Below, in pieces: positions 8,668 through 17,494 of a stretch of DNA of 64,000 bases. The number at the start of each line of letters is the position of its first letter. The first letter of the stretch is position 1. The stretch is from Acidobacteriota bacterium (GTDB lineage Bacteria; Acidobacteriota; Blastocatellia; RBC074), in the NCBI GenBank assembly GCA_016196035.1, contig JACPYM010000104.1:1-64000 (forward strand), read 5' to 3'. Made by a program: the position numbers and the translations under genes. Below the pieces are notes generated by a model, which saw only the letters and a program-made list of their open reading frames with translations, was not told where the DNA came from and did no database searches.

Positions 8668-9894
8668 CTAAGCGCGCGAATTGAGCGCGCCCAAAACAGC
8701 CCGTTGAGCGCCCGCCCACTCAAAGCGCGGGACGGCGCCAGAGCGCAATAACGTGGCAAATTGCTGGGCCAGCATGGGCCAGTTGTACACCTGCTCAACC
8801 AGCGCACGGCCCGCTTCGCCATAGTGCGCAGCCAGTTTCGGGTCTGCCAGGAGCGCATCAATCGCATAGGCAAAGCCCGTCACATCGTCCGCAAACGTAA
8901 TCCAGTCCTGACCGATGCGCATCACCTCTGTCGTGCAGGTGCTGATGATCGGCTTGCGCAACGCGGCATATTCAAAAAGCTTGAGCGGGCACGAGCCGTC
9001 CGAAACCGCATCGTGCGTGAAAGGCAACAGGCAGATGTCCATTCCGGCAACATAGTTCATGGCTTCCTGATACTGCACCGCGCCGGTCAACACGACATTC
9101 GTCAGGCCGCGTTGTTCGACCTGCTGTTTGATGACCTTCCAACGCCGCCCGCCACCCACGAGCAAAAAATTCACTTGCGGCATACGGCGCGCGAGGTTCA
9201 TCACCAAATCGAAATCCACCCAGTATTCAAACGCGCCCACGAAGCCCACGGTTGGCCCCAACCCGCGCGCCCGCCAGGCGCGGCCATGCGCTTGATCAAG
9301 TTCATCCAGGTCGGCCCCGTTCGGCAGCATCAAGACTTCGCGATTCATACGTTCGGCCAGCACACTCGACGCGACGGTCACAGTTTCGGCCTGCTTGAGC
9401 ATGCGCTCCTGCGCCGCGCGGGCAGCCACCACGGCGCCGGCACGGGCGAGGAAGTTATGTTCACCGGCGAGCATCGCGACCAAATCATCGGCCAAGTCGA
9501 AATGCGTGCGGCATTCGGTCTGCTTCAACAGATTTACCTGCGGCAAGTTATAGACAAGCAGCACATCAATTTTTTCACGTTCGATAAATTGCCGCACCTG
9601 GCCCATCGAAGTCAGCGAGAGCAAGCCTTTCTTTAACAATTTGGTGCGCGGAATCCACGTCTTCCAGAACGACCGCAAAGGCGCGGGCGCATATAGCTCG
9701 CTTAACGTCAACCCGACTGGCAACTCTTCAGTGTCCTTGCCAATATCCGTCGAACTGATGTCGTCAAGCGCCATGGGCGGCGCTTTCAGCACAAAGACTT
9801 GATGCCCCTGCCGACAAAGTTGATTGAGTAATTGGTGATAGCGACTGCGGTTTGCCGAGCGCCAGCGTGCCAGGTATGGGAAGAGGATTTTCAT
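8668..9894 (-). CDS. Glycosyltransferase, GT4 family (GT-B fold)
   Basis: This 408-residue protein has the GT-B layout. An N-terminal acceptor domain (KILFPYLARWRSANRSRYHQLL) leads to a C-terminal nucleotide-sugar domain starting near GPTVGFVGAFEYWVDF. The family signature is visible in the late segment DGSCPLKLFEYAALRKPIIST, whose Glu is the usual ribose/phosphate contact. No membrane helices are seen. It should transfer a sugar from an activated donor in the cytoplasm, probably during surface glycan synthesis given the neighbouring GT2 enzyme and O-antigen ligase. The donor and acceptor are unknown. Confidence 0.88.
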   Translation of the reverse strand: MKILFPYLARWRSANRSRYHQLLNQLCRQGHQVFVLKAPPMALDDISSTDIGKDTEELPVGLTLSELYAPAPLRSFWKTWIPRTKLLKKGLLSLTSMGQVRQFIEREKIDVLLVYNLPQVNLLKQTECRTHFDLADDLVAMLAGEHNFLARAGAVVAARAAQERMLKQAETVTVASSVLAERMNREVLMLPNGADLDELDQAHGRAWRARGLGPTVGFVGAFEYWVDFDLVMNLARRMPQVNFLLVGGGRRWKVIKQQVEQRGLTNVVLTGAVQYQEAMNYVAGMDICLLPFTHDAVSDGSCPLKLFEYAALRKPIISTCTTEVMRIGQDWITFADDVTGFAYAIDALLADPKLAAHYGEAGRALVEQVYNWPMLAQQFATLLRSGAVPRFEWAGAQRAVLGALNSRA

Positions 9895-10012
9895 GATTTC
9901 TTGTGTGTTCGTCTGTGTTTCAAGAACTGCCGCCGCTGATCATAAGTGGGTAAATCAATCGCTATATCAACGACCGCTGCATTTTCTGTTTTTGTAGCCC
10001 GCGACGCAACCA

Positions 10013-11188
10013 TCAACGTCCGGCTTTTAACCAGCCGCGCCGAATAGTTGCCAGGCCCAAACTACAAAGCCACATCGCCACATAGCGCGGCGCGGCTAAC
10101 AAATCCTGTAAATAACGCGCGCGCTCTTCGATCAGCAGCGCGCCACCCAGGTAATAAAGCACATCCATCAACAAACCCAACAAGGCTATGCCGCTCAGCC
10201 AAAGACCAGCTTGGCCGAGCAACAGCCCTGCTAGTAGCAAAAAGGCGCGCAGGCCCATCAGGGCTGTTTTCGGGCGCAGGAACAAAAGCCAGAGCAGGAA
10301 CCAAACCCCGGCTCCGCCCTTTAACAACGCACGCAACGCCACCGGCCAATAGTCGCGGATGACTTGCCACTGGCCTTGCAACCAGCGCGCGCGTTGCCGC
10401 GAGGCGCCTGCGGTTTGTTGCGGTTTCGGATCGAAAACAACTGCTTGAGGGACGAAAAGAACTTTGGACTGCCGGGCTGCCAGCAAGACGTCCAATTCCA
10501 AATCTTCAGCCAAAGTGTGTAAGCGGGGCGCGAGTTCGGCGAGTACAGTTGTGCGGAACACCATGCCAGTGCCGCGTAAGGGGACGTTCCAGCCGCAACG
10601 TAGACGCGCTTCATCATCAATGCGTTGCATCAGGACTTCAGACCAGCCCGCTAATCTGCCCGCGTTGTTGGTCGCCGCAGGCGCAACAAACGCTTGTGCG
10701 GCGACAGCGTCGCTTTGCATTGCGCCTCGCAGAGCCTGCAAGCTGCCCGCCGCCAAGCGGCTATCCGCATCCAGAATGACGACACAATCCTGTGCCGCCC
10801 ATGCGCAAGAATGCGTTTGTAACCACCAAGCTAACACTGCTCCTTTGCCAATGGCTCCAGCCGTTCGAATAGCGACTTCGGCGCCTGCCTGCGCGGCTTC
10901 CGCCGCCGTCGCATCCGTGCACCGGTCAGCCAGCACCCACATGCGCGCGCCCGGCCATTCAGCCAGTTGCGTTTGTATGGCCGCCACGGTTGCGCCAATC
11001 GTGCCAGCTTCGTTATGGGCCGGAATCAGGATGCAACACTTCCCTGCCAACCGGGCGTCAGCCGCTTGCGAGTTGGCGGCAGTCTTTTTGCAGAGGCGCA
11101 GGCACAGCAAACTGAAGCGCAGCAGGCTGTCGAATATGCAACCTACACTCAGTAAGATTTGAAGTGGCATCAGTAAATGCATTGCCAT
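10013..11188 (-). CDS. Membrane-anchored glycosyltransferase, GT2 family
   Basis: This is a 391-residue GT-A-type enzyme. A membrane segment at the N-terminus is followed by the catalytic domain: LIPAHNEAGTIGATV opens it, VILDADSR is the DxD nucleotide-sugar/metal site, LAEDLELD supplies the catalytic Asp region and QRARW matches the QxxRW motif of processive enzymes. Three or four C-terminal membrane segments follow. This layout is shared with cellulose- and hyaluronan-synthase-like enzymes, though the product here is unknown. No strong ribosome site is seen, and the ATG at 11182 is an alternative start. Confidence 0.87.
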   Translation of the reverse strand: MAMHLLMPLQILLSVGCIFDSLLRFSLLCLRLCKKTAANSQAADARLAGKCCILIPAHNEAGTIGATVAAIQTQLAEWPGARMWVLADRCTDATAAEAAQAGAEVAIRTAGAIGKGAVLAWWLQTHSCAWAAQDCVVILDADSRLAAGSLQALRGAMQSDAVAAQAFVAPAATNNAGRLAGWSEVLMQRIDDEARLRCGWNVPLRGTGMVFRTTVLAELAPRLHTLAEDLELDVLLAARQSKVLFVPQAVVFDPKPQQTAGASRQRARWLQGQWQVIRDYWPVALRALLKGGAGVWFLLWLLFLRPKTALMGLRAFLLLAGLLLGQAGLWLSGIALLGLLMDVLYYLGGALLIEERARYLQDLLAAPRYVAMWLCSLGLATIRRGWLKAGR

Positions 11189-11622
11189 CGCCTAGCGGCG
11201 GCGTTGATTCTGTATTGCGCAGGAGAGAGGGGTTAAGAACCAAACAGCCAGTCGTAATGTTTCAACTTTAGCGCCACATCTTCACGTCAACAGTTTTTGG
11301 TGAAGAATGCCGCCAAGGCAACACTCAACAGAGAATCTTTCACAGCAAATTTTCGAGGCTAAATTACTGCCACTGCAACTGTGTCCGACAATCGATTTGG
11401 CTAACATTATCGCAACTTATTTCGGGGCCTTGAATCTACGTGGCATAAATCTTCTGACTCAAGATGTGGTTGTTCAAGTAGGTTGCGATACAACGGGCGG
11501 GAGTTTAGTACACTGCCCTGAACCGGTCAACCGTTAGCTTTGCCACAATCAATCATTCGTAAAAAGCAGCGCAGTCGGCCAGGAATTGTTGGCATTTTTG
11601 GGAAAGGTGAAGGGTGGGAAAG
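11189..11622. other. Intergenic region between divergent genes, no gene recognised
   Basis: This 434-bp spacer separates the minus-strand GT2 gene from the plus-strand DUF4261 gene, so promoters for both should lie here. It is richer in A and T than its surroundings. A 76-codon open frame (11307-11537) has no ribosome site and no recognisable features and is not accepted as a gene. Confidence 0.5.
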
Positions 11623-12342
11623 ATGAGCGAACAGATCATCATTGGCGTGCCGGGTGTTTGGAAAAGCCAAGCCGAAGTCTCGCAGGCGCTGGTGGCCCAA
11701 AATAACAATTATATTTTCGCCGGTTTCACGCTGATGGATACGGCCTCTCAGGATGTCTCGTTTGTCGAGATGCAAGATTATGACCCGCGCCTGGTGGATG
11801 TCTTTGAAACCCTCGGCGATGCTTCCATCACAGATCAGGAGTTGCAGAAGATTGCCCAGCATCACAGCACGCTCTGGGTGCTGAGCCCTGAAGTCTCCAT
11901 TTCTCAGGCACGGCGCATGATGAATGTGGGCATGACCTTGCTGAAAGCGGGCGGGCTGGCCATCAAGGTCGAAACCTCTGGCGTCGCGCATAGCGCCACG
12001 CGCTGGAATGAATTTGCCAACGCCGATGCCTTACAGCCGATGTATTGCGCCTATGTCAATTTGATCGAAGGCGATGATTACTTTTACTCCTGTGGTATGC
12101 ATAACTTCGGCTTGCCGGATGTTTCAGTGACCAACCAGATTGGTGCGGTTGAAGCGACCAATTTGCTCAACCACTTCAATACCTACCAACTCGAAGATTT
12201 GCCGCAACTCGATGACGGAGATTACTTCAGCCTGGATGAAACCGCGCGCCGCTATAGGCTGACGTTTGAAGCCTGTGAAGTGTATGAGCCGGAGCACCCT
12301 TTCTATAACCCGTTCGGTCGCTGGCATCTATTAAAGTTGTAA
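11623..12342 (+). CDS. DUF4261 domain-containing protein
   Basis: This is a soluble protein of 239 residues. The C-terminal portion, from about residue 150 (the segment CGMHNFGLPDVSV and the following acidic helix), matches the DUF4261 family. The first part contains HHSTLWVLSPEVSISQARRMMNVGMTLLKAGGLAIKVE, consistent with the same family's N-terminus. No function is established. The ATG at 11623 is used; a GTG three codons earlier at 11614 has a slightly better AAAGGTGA site and could be the true start. The gene stands alone. Confidence 0.75.
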   Translation: MSEQIIIGVPGVWKSQAEVSQALVAQNNNYIFAGFTLMDTASQDVSFVEMQDYDPRLVDVFETLGDASITDQELQKIAQHHSTLWVLSPEVSISQARRMMNVGMTLLKAGGLAIKVETSGVAHSATRWNEFANADALQPMYCAYVNLIEGDDYFYSCGMHNFGLPDVSVTNQIGAVEATNLLNHFNTYQLEDLPQLDDGDYFSLDETARRYRLTFEACEVYEPEHPFYNPFGRWHLLKL

Positions 12343-12900
12343 GAAGCGTTCTGATTTTCATCTGCGCAGGCTGCACCAAATGGAGAATTGACTCCCCGTT
12401 GAAGCCTGTGTTTGAATCGCGCCTCAAAAATCTGACCTCTACGCATCTCTTAGAAAATTTTCCCCATTTGAAACCAAGCAGTTCCGATTAGCCCCGGAAT
12501 CAACCTGCCGCATCAACGCACCAACTCTCCCACGAATCGCGTTGCGTCACTCACTGCTTTCCAGATTTGTAGCGTGCCCTGGTCTGGCTAGGCACTGACT
12601 CTTTGCGTTCACTTCCTGCAAGCTCATTTGCAAACGCCACTCCGTTTGCAAAGCAAGCTTGGCAGCGGGTCGAAGCAACCAGTGTGTTTCCCCGTCTGCC
12701 TCGTGGCGCTGGCACGCTCGCATCCCCGCCAGCGTCCGCGAATCCCGCTGTTCCTTTTCCCCATACCCCGCCGCATCCCCGTCGTGGCATAGCCCCAAGT
12801 TCTTTTTGAGACCAAGCTCTTTTTGCAGTTCCGCCATTAACTTTTGAGGGACTGCCGACCCTACCAATTCGCCCTTCAACCGGCGAGCAGGAGTTCAATC
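12343..12900. other. 558-bp intergenic region with a perfect 10-bp hairpin
   Basis: No coding frame in this spacer looks real. The only structure I see is a perfect 10-bp inverted repeat, 12627-12636 with 12643-12652 (TTTGCAAACG and its complement, 6-base loop). It could be an operator or a transcript hairpin. The leader of the metalloprotease gene must lie at the right end. Confidence 0.45.
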
Positions 12901-15390
12901 ATGAAGGCAACCATACAGCGCTCTCTGGCGCGTTCTCTCTTCTATCTCTGCGTCCTCGCCACCTGCGCGCTACCGATCCAGGCGACCAGCGTCATCCTGC
13001 CGAGTGATGAAGAAATGGTGACCGGCGCGCGCGCCATCGTGCGCGGACAGGTCACGAACATTGCCAGCGGTTATGACGAGGCCCATCACGGCATTTTTAC
13101 TTACATCACGTTGCAGGTGAGTGAGGTCTACAAAGGCGCTCTCACGACCGGCACGCTCGTGCTTAAAGAACCGGGCGGCGTCAGCCGTGAGCAGGGCAGT
13201 CTGATTTACGGCGTACCCAGCTTCACCGTTGGCGAAGAAGTCCTGCTTTATTTGGACACCTGGCCCGATGGCAGTTTGCGCGTCTATCAATGGTTCCTGG
13301 GCAAATTCAAAATCACGCCAAACTTGAGCACGGGCAAACCCATGGTCACGCGCGAGGTGCCGACCAGCCGCGTCGAAATCGTCGGGCGTTCCGCGGCAGG
13401 AGCCATCACAGATCGCCTGGAACTGGAAACCTATATTGGGAGGTTGCGCAAACTCATCCCCGCCAAACTGATTGCCGGGCGACAACACGAAGCCAGGTTT
13501 TACGCCAACGTGCCGCTGCTGGCGCATCCGCAAGAAATGACTGCGACAGTCAGCAATCCGCCGATCCCGCTCTTTACCGTTATCAATCCGAGTCAACCTC
13601 CGCGCTGGTTCGAACCGGACAGCGGCCAGCAGGTCATTTTCAAAATCAATCCAACCGGCGCATTTAATGCCCAGGCCGTTAACGATGTTCTGGCCGCCAT
13701 GAACGCCTGGTCTACGGTCAGCGGTTCAGCGATACGCATCGCCAATGGCGGCACGACCGGCGGTTGCGGTTTGACGTTGCGCGATGGTGAAAACACGATT
13801 TCATTCAACAACTGCGACAATTATTCAGCCTTCGCGCCGTCCCCCGGTTCCACTTGTTCAGGCATCCTGGCCGCCGCCGGGATTATCAATTACAGCCTGG
13901 TGCAAACGCGCGTCGTCAACGGTCTCACCTTTTACCGCGCGCTCGAAGGCAATCTGTCCTTCAACCCCTACGCGGCCTGCTATTTTTCCAACAGTTGCAA
14001 TGTCGCCGAAGTGGCGACGCATGAACTGGGGCACGCATTGGGCCTGGGCCATTCGCTGGACACGACCGCCACGATGTATGCCTACGCGCATTTCGATGGC
14101 CGTTGCGCGGGCTTAAGAGCCGACGATATGGATGCCATACGCTTCATCTATCCTGGGACTGGCGTCACGCCATCGCCGACGCCAACCCCGGTGCCGACGC
14201 CCACGCCCACACCTATACCGGTGACGATCACGACCACGACGTTGACCAGCGGCCAGACCGGCGCGGCTTACACGCAAACGCTCACCGCCACGGGCGGCAC
14301 GACGCCTTACAATTGGAGCGTGATTGCGGGCGTTTTACCGAATGGCTTGAGCCTCGGCGCCAACGGCGTCATCAGCGGCACGCCTGCACAGGCGAGCACC
14401 TTTAACTTTACGGTGCGGGTGAGCGCCGCGAACGGACTGTCGGCCCAACGCGCACTCAGCATTACGATCATTGCGCTGCCGCCACCGCCACCGCCGCCGC
14501 CAGTGGGAGGAGGCAAGCGCGCGGTGCGGGGCGATTTCGATGGCGATGGGAAAACCGATCTCGGTCTTTGGCGCGGCTCAAGCGGCCTCTGGTCAATTCT
14601 GAAAAGCGGCACGAACACGATGCAAACGGCGAATTGGGGAACATCATCTGCGCCTTATTACGACATGCCTGCGCCGGGCGATTACGACGGCGACGGCAAA
14701 GTGGATGGCGCTGTGTGGCGGCCAAACGAAGGCAACTGGTATGTCGTGTTGAGTTCAACGGGAGGCTATTTTATCCAGCGCCTTGGGCAAAGCGGCGACA
14801 CACCAGTCCCCGGTGATTATGACGGCGACCGCGTCACTGACCTGGCTGTTTGGCGCGCATCCACAGGGCTTTGGACAATTCGCGAAAGCTCCACCGGACA
14901 AACTCGCACAGCCTATTTTGGCGCGGGGTACGCACCCTATTATGACGTGCCAGTGCCCGGCGATTTTGATGGTGACGGCCGCTATGATCTGGCCGTCTGG
15001 CGGCAAAGCAATGGATACTGGTTCATCAGCGAGAGCAGCACTGGCCAGGCGCGTTATTTCCAACTTGGCCAATCCGGCGACCAAGCCGTGCCCGGCGATT
15101 ATGATGGCGACGGGCGCTGTGATGCCGCCACCTGGCGCGGCACCACCGGCCTCTGGAGCATTCGCCAAAGCACCACCGGGACAGTCCGCACCGTCACTTG
15201 GGGCAGCGCCAATAGCCCTTACCGGGACGTGCCAGAACCCGGCGATTACGACGGCGACGGTAAGCTCGACATCGCAATCTGGCGCCCACTCAACGGCACC
15301 TGGTATATCCTGCTCAGTTCGATCAATGCCTATCGCATTCAAACGCTCGGTCAGAATGGCGACACGCCCTTGCCGCTGAAACAGCCATAA
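12901..15390 (+). CDS. Secreted matrixin-like metalloprotease with Ig-like and FG-GAP/VCBS repeats
   Basis: This is an 829-residue exported protein. A signal peptide occupies residues 1 to about 28. An N-terminal beta-rich region (AIVRGQVTNI, about 30-190) comes before a zinc metalloprotease domain with HELGHALGLGHS at about 374-385, the HExxHxxGxxH zinc site of matrixins. A Thr/Pro linker (PTPTPVPTPTPTP) leads to a putative Ig domain of the He_PIG type (about 440-525, ending GVISGTPAQAS). The rest holds about six FG-GAP/VCBS-type repeats of the form GDYDGDGK.D.A.WR, which usually fold as a calcium-binding beta-propeller. The ATG at 12901 follows CAGGAG. The whole is likely an extracellular or surface protease. 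Confidence 0.88.
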   Translation: MKATIQRSLARSLFYLCVLATCALPIQATSVILPSDEEMVTGARAIVRGQVTNIASGYDEAHHGIFTYITLQVSEVYKGALTTGTLVLKEPGGVSREQGSLIYGVPSFTVGEEVLLYLDTWPDGSLRVYQWFLGKFKITPNLSTGKPMVTREVPTSRVEIVGRSAAGAITDRLELETYIGRLRKLIPAKLIAGRQHEARFYANVPLLAHPQEMTATVSNPPIPLFTVINPSQPPRWFEPDSGQQVIFKINPTGAFNAQAVNDVLAAMNAWSTVSGSAIRIANGGTTGGCGLTLRDGENTISFNNCDNYSAFAPSPGSTCSGILAAAGIINYSLVQTRVVNGLTFYRALEGNLSFNPYAACYFSNSCNVAEVATHELGHALGLGHSLDTTATMYAYAHFDGRCAGLRADDMDAIRFIYPGTGVTPSPTPTPVPTPTPTPIPVTITTTTLTSGQTGAAYTQTLTATGGTTPYNWSVIAGVLPNGLSLGANGVISGTPAQASTFNFTVRVSAANGLSAQRALSITIIALPPPPPPPPVGGGKRAVRGDFDGDGKTDLGLWRGSSGLWSILKSGTNTMQTANWGTSSAPYYDMPAPGDYDGDGKVDGAVWRPNEGNWYVVLSSTGGYFIQRLGQSGDTPVPGDYDGDRVTDLAVWRASTGLWTIRESSTGQTRTAYFGAGYAPYYDVPVPGDFDGDGRYDLAVWRQSNGYWFISESSTGQARYFQLGQSGDQAVPGDYDGDGRCDAATWRGTTGLWSIRQSTTGTVRTVTWGSANSPYRDVPEPGDYDGDGKLDIAIWRPLNGTWYILLSSINAYRIQTLGQNGDTPLPLKQP

Positions 15391-15519
15391 GTCAGTGGTC
15401 AGTGGTCAGTGGTTAGTGGTCAGTAATCCGTTAATAGACGGTAGCAGCTTTTGAATCTGCAATCAGTGATCACTAACCACTGATCACTGATCACTGACCA
15501 CTGACCACTGACCGCTGAC
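15391..15519. repeat. Inverted arrays of heptamers (GTCAGTG / CACTGAC)
   Basis: Positions 15391-15425 hold five tandem 7-base units of the GTCAGTG type (one GTTAGTG, one GTCAGTA). After a 45-base spacer, 15471-15519 hold seven units of the complementary type (CACTGAC, with CACTGAT, CACTAAC and CGCTGAC variants). A transcript would fold into a long hairpin. The array begins directly at the metalloprotease stop codon. No gene lies inside. The rest of the spacer up to pspA shows nothing else I can name. Confidence 0.85.
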
Positions 15520-15710
15520 CACCTTTTTCGCCCGCGCCTTTTGCCTTCAATCTGCTACTGCTATACTCGCGCACGCTGCGGCTGGAAAATTCGGCGCAGT
15601 GATGAAACATCACCCAATCAAACCGCGTATCATCAAAAGTTGTTGAACCCAGCGGCGGTGCGCTTCGCAAAAACAGCGCCGCCGTACCCGCGAGAAAAGG
15701 AAAACACAGC

Positions 15711-16484
15711 ATGTGGACACGTCTCAAACGGCTCTTTCGTTCGATCTTTGGCGGCATCATCTCGGATGCGGAAAACCCTGAATTGATCTTGCAACAGCTC
15801 ATGCGCGATATGCAGGACGAAGTGCCGAAGATGCGCAACAACGTCGCCCAAGTGATGGCGGGCGAAAAACGGCTGGCAGCCGAAGTGGAACGCTCACAAA
15901 CCCAACTCGTCCAGCTAGACGCCAAGGTCAAAGCCGCGATTCGCACCGGCAATGATGACATTGCCACGACCTTGATCTCACAGATGCAAACAGCGCAGCG
16001 CGGTCTCGAAACGACCAAGATGCAACACGAGCAGGCCAAAAACGCTTCGGTCAAGGCGCGCGAGTTCCTGGATAATTACATGCTCCAATTTGAGCGCCGC
16101 AAGGCCGAGGCGATGCAACTGCTCGCGGCCAATCGCCAGGCGCAGATGCAGGAACAGGTCGCGCAAACTATGGCGAGCTTTCAGATGGGCGACAATTCGC
16201 AGACCTTTGACGACATGCGCGAGAAGATCGCCAATCGCGTGGCCGGCGCCGAAGCCCGCGCGGAATTGGCCTCCACCGGCCTTGATTCGCGTATGCAAAG
16301 CATTGATCGCGAGATCGCCAACGTCGAAGCGCAAGATATGCTGCTGGCTTACAAACAGCAGATGGGCTTGGCGCCCGCCACTCCGCAAGCCGCCCTGGGC
16401 GAAGGCGCGCCATCGGTCAATATGGAAAAAACACTCGGCGCGGCTGAAGGCGTGCCCCAACAACGCCAGAAATTAACGGAATAG
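15711..16484 (+). CDS. pspA: PspA/IM30 family protein
   Basis: This is a 257-residue, almost entirely helical coiled-coil protein. It opens with WTRLKRLFRSIFGGII, the amphipathic helix that binds membranes. The next stretch, ENPELILQQLMRDMQDEVPKMRNNVAQVMAGEKRL, is the family core. PspA/IM30 proteins assemble into ESCRT-III-like rods on the inner membrane and respond to envelope stress. Two further genes in this cluster encode a coiled-coil membrane protein and an AAA ATPase, which are common PspA companions; classical PspF/PspBC are absent. An AAGGA site lies about 10 bases before the ATG. Confidence 0.9.
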   Translation: MWTRLKRLFRSIFGGIISDAENPELILQQLMRDMQDEVPKMRNNVAQVMAGEKRLAAEVERSQTQLVQLDAKVKAAIRTGNDDIATTLISQMQTAQRGLETTKMQHEQAKNASVKAREFLDNYMLQFERRKAEAMQLLAANRQAQMQEQVAQTMASFQMGDNSQTFDDMREKIANRVAGAEARAELASTGLDSRMQSIDREIANVEAQDMLLAYKQQMGLAPATPQAALGEGAPSVNMEKTLGAAEGVPQQRQKLTE

Positions 16485-16489
16485 TAACC

Positions 16490-16586
16490 GGCAGTCGGCA
16501 GCCGGCACTCAGTAGCTGGAAGACAGTTACCGCAATGCAATCAGCTACTGACTACTGACTACTGACTACTGACTACCGACTACCGA
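16490..16586. repeat. Inverted arrays of heptamers (GGCAGTC / CTACTGA)
   Basis: Positions 16490-16516 hold about four degenerate 7-base units (GGCAGTC, GGCAGCC, GGCACTC, AGTAGCT). The right array, 16545-16586, holds six units: four CTACTGA then two CTACCGA. It ends five bases before the ATG of the next gene, so the array takes the place where a ribosome site should be. Confidence 0.8.
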
Positions 16587-16591
16587 CAAAG

Positions 16592-17413
16592 ATGGAATTC
16601 AAATCTTCCTACATCAAGGAGGCCCTGAAAGAGCCGGTCAACATTGGCGGCTTGTTGTTGGCCGGGCTGGGCGCGGTTTATGCAATGACGATGGGCGTGG
16701 ATCCGACCTGGGTCTTGGGCGGCGCGTTGGTGGCCGAAGGCGCGTATCTGGCGACCATTCCCGCTTCCAGTCTTTATCGCCGCCTGGTGGATCAACGTTC
16801 GCGCGGCATGTTGACGGAAGAACGCAAGAAAGAGCGGCTGGAATTGATCAAAACCTTCGATCCGCGCGAGCGCGAGGCTGTCGAATATCTAAGCTGGATG
16901 AAGACGCAGATCGGCAGCAACTTCAAAAAGTTTTCCGGCCTGCGCGAAGAGCCGCCGCAACTGCGCGAACTGGAAAACACCTGGGAGGCGTTCGTTGATC
17001 TGCTGGATGAATACCGCCGCCGCAAAAATCATCTGCGTTCGATCAATCGCCAAGCCGTCGAGAATCAAGTACGCCAGGCTGAACGCTCCTGCCAAATGGC
17101 TGATGACGCCACCAGGCAGTTGCACGAAAAGAATGTCGAGATTCTGCGCCGCCGCTTGCAAACCTTCGATGACATTGAACGCAGTGTGAAACGGGTCGAG
17201 GCGCAATTGCAGATGATCGAAAACTTCTTCGGGCTGGTAAACGATCAAGTGGTGACGATGCCCTCGCCCGAATACATCTTATCGCTTGATTTCGACACGC
17301 TGCTCTCTTCGATTGAAGTCACCAAAGACATTTTGTCGCAAACGGCCACCGGTATGAGCCAATTCGACAGCTTCAATCCGGTGCGTGCGGCGCTGGCTGC
17401 CGAACGTCAGTGA
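16592..17413 (+). CDS. Coiled-coil membrane-associated protein of PspA cluster
   Basis: This 273-residue protein is unrecognised at family level. Residues 18-60 form one or two hydrophobic segments (IGGLLLAGLGAVYAMTMG and VLGGALVAEGAYLA). The rest is highly charged and helical, with long heptad-like stretches (ERKKERLELIKTFDPREREAVEYL; QVRQAERSCQMADDATRQLHEKNVEILRRRL is part of one). It lies between pspA and a TonB-C gene, all on the plus strand. I infer a structural partner in a membrane-stress complex. A heptamer array ends directly before the start and no Shine-Dalgarno is visible. Confidence 0.7.
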   Translation: MEFKSSYIKEALKEPVNIGGLLLAGLGAVYAMTMGVDPTWVLGGALVAEGAYLATIPASSLYRRLVDQRSRGMLTEERKKERLELIKTFDPREREAVEYLSWMKTQIGSNFKKFSGLREEPPQLRELENTWEAFVDLLDEYRRRKNHLRSINRQAVENQVRQAERSCQMADDATRQLHEKNVEILRRRLQTFDDIERSVKRVEAQLQMIENFFGLVNDQVVTMPSPEYILSLDFDTLLSSIEVTKDILSQTATGMSQFDSFNPVRAALAAERQ

Positions 17414-17494
17414 GAGCCGCTTGGATTAAGCCGCCGCACGGCGCCGCTTCACTGTCCCCGCTCTTTTTCCCCGCACTAACGCCACGGAGTATTT

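Noticed and set aside
11307-11537. 76-codon open frame in the spacer before the DUF4261 gene
   Set aside because: No ribosome site, no hydrophobic or repeat pattern and no recognisable family.
15391-16586. Heptamer arrays as a possible CRISPR
   Set aside because: The units are 7 bases, directly adjacent, with no unique spacers and no cas genes.
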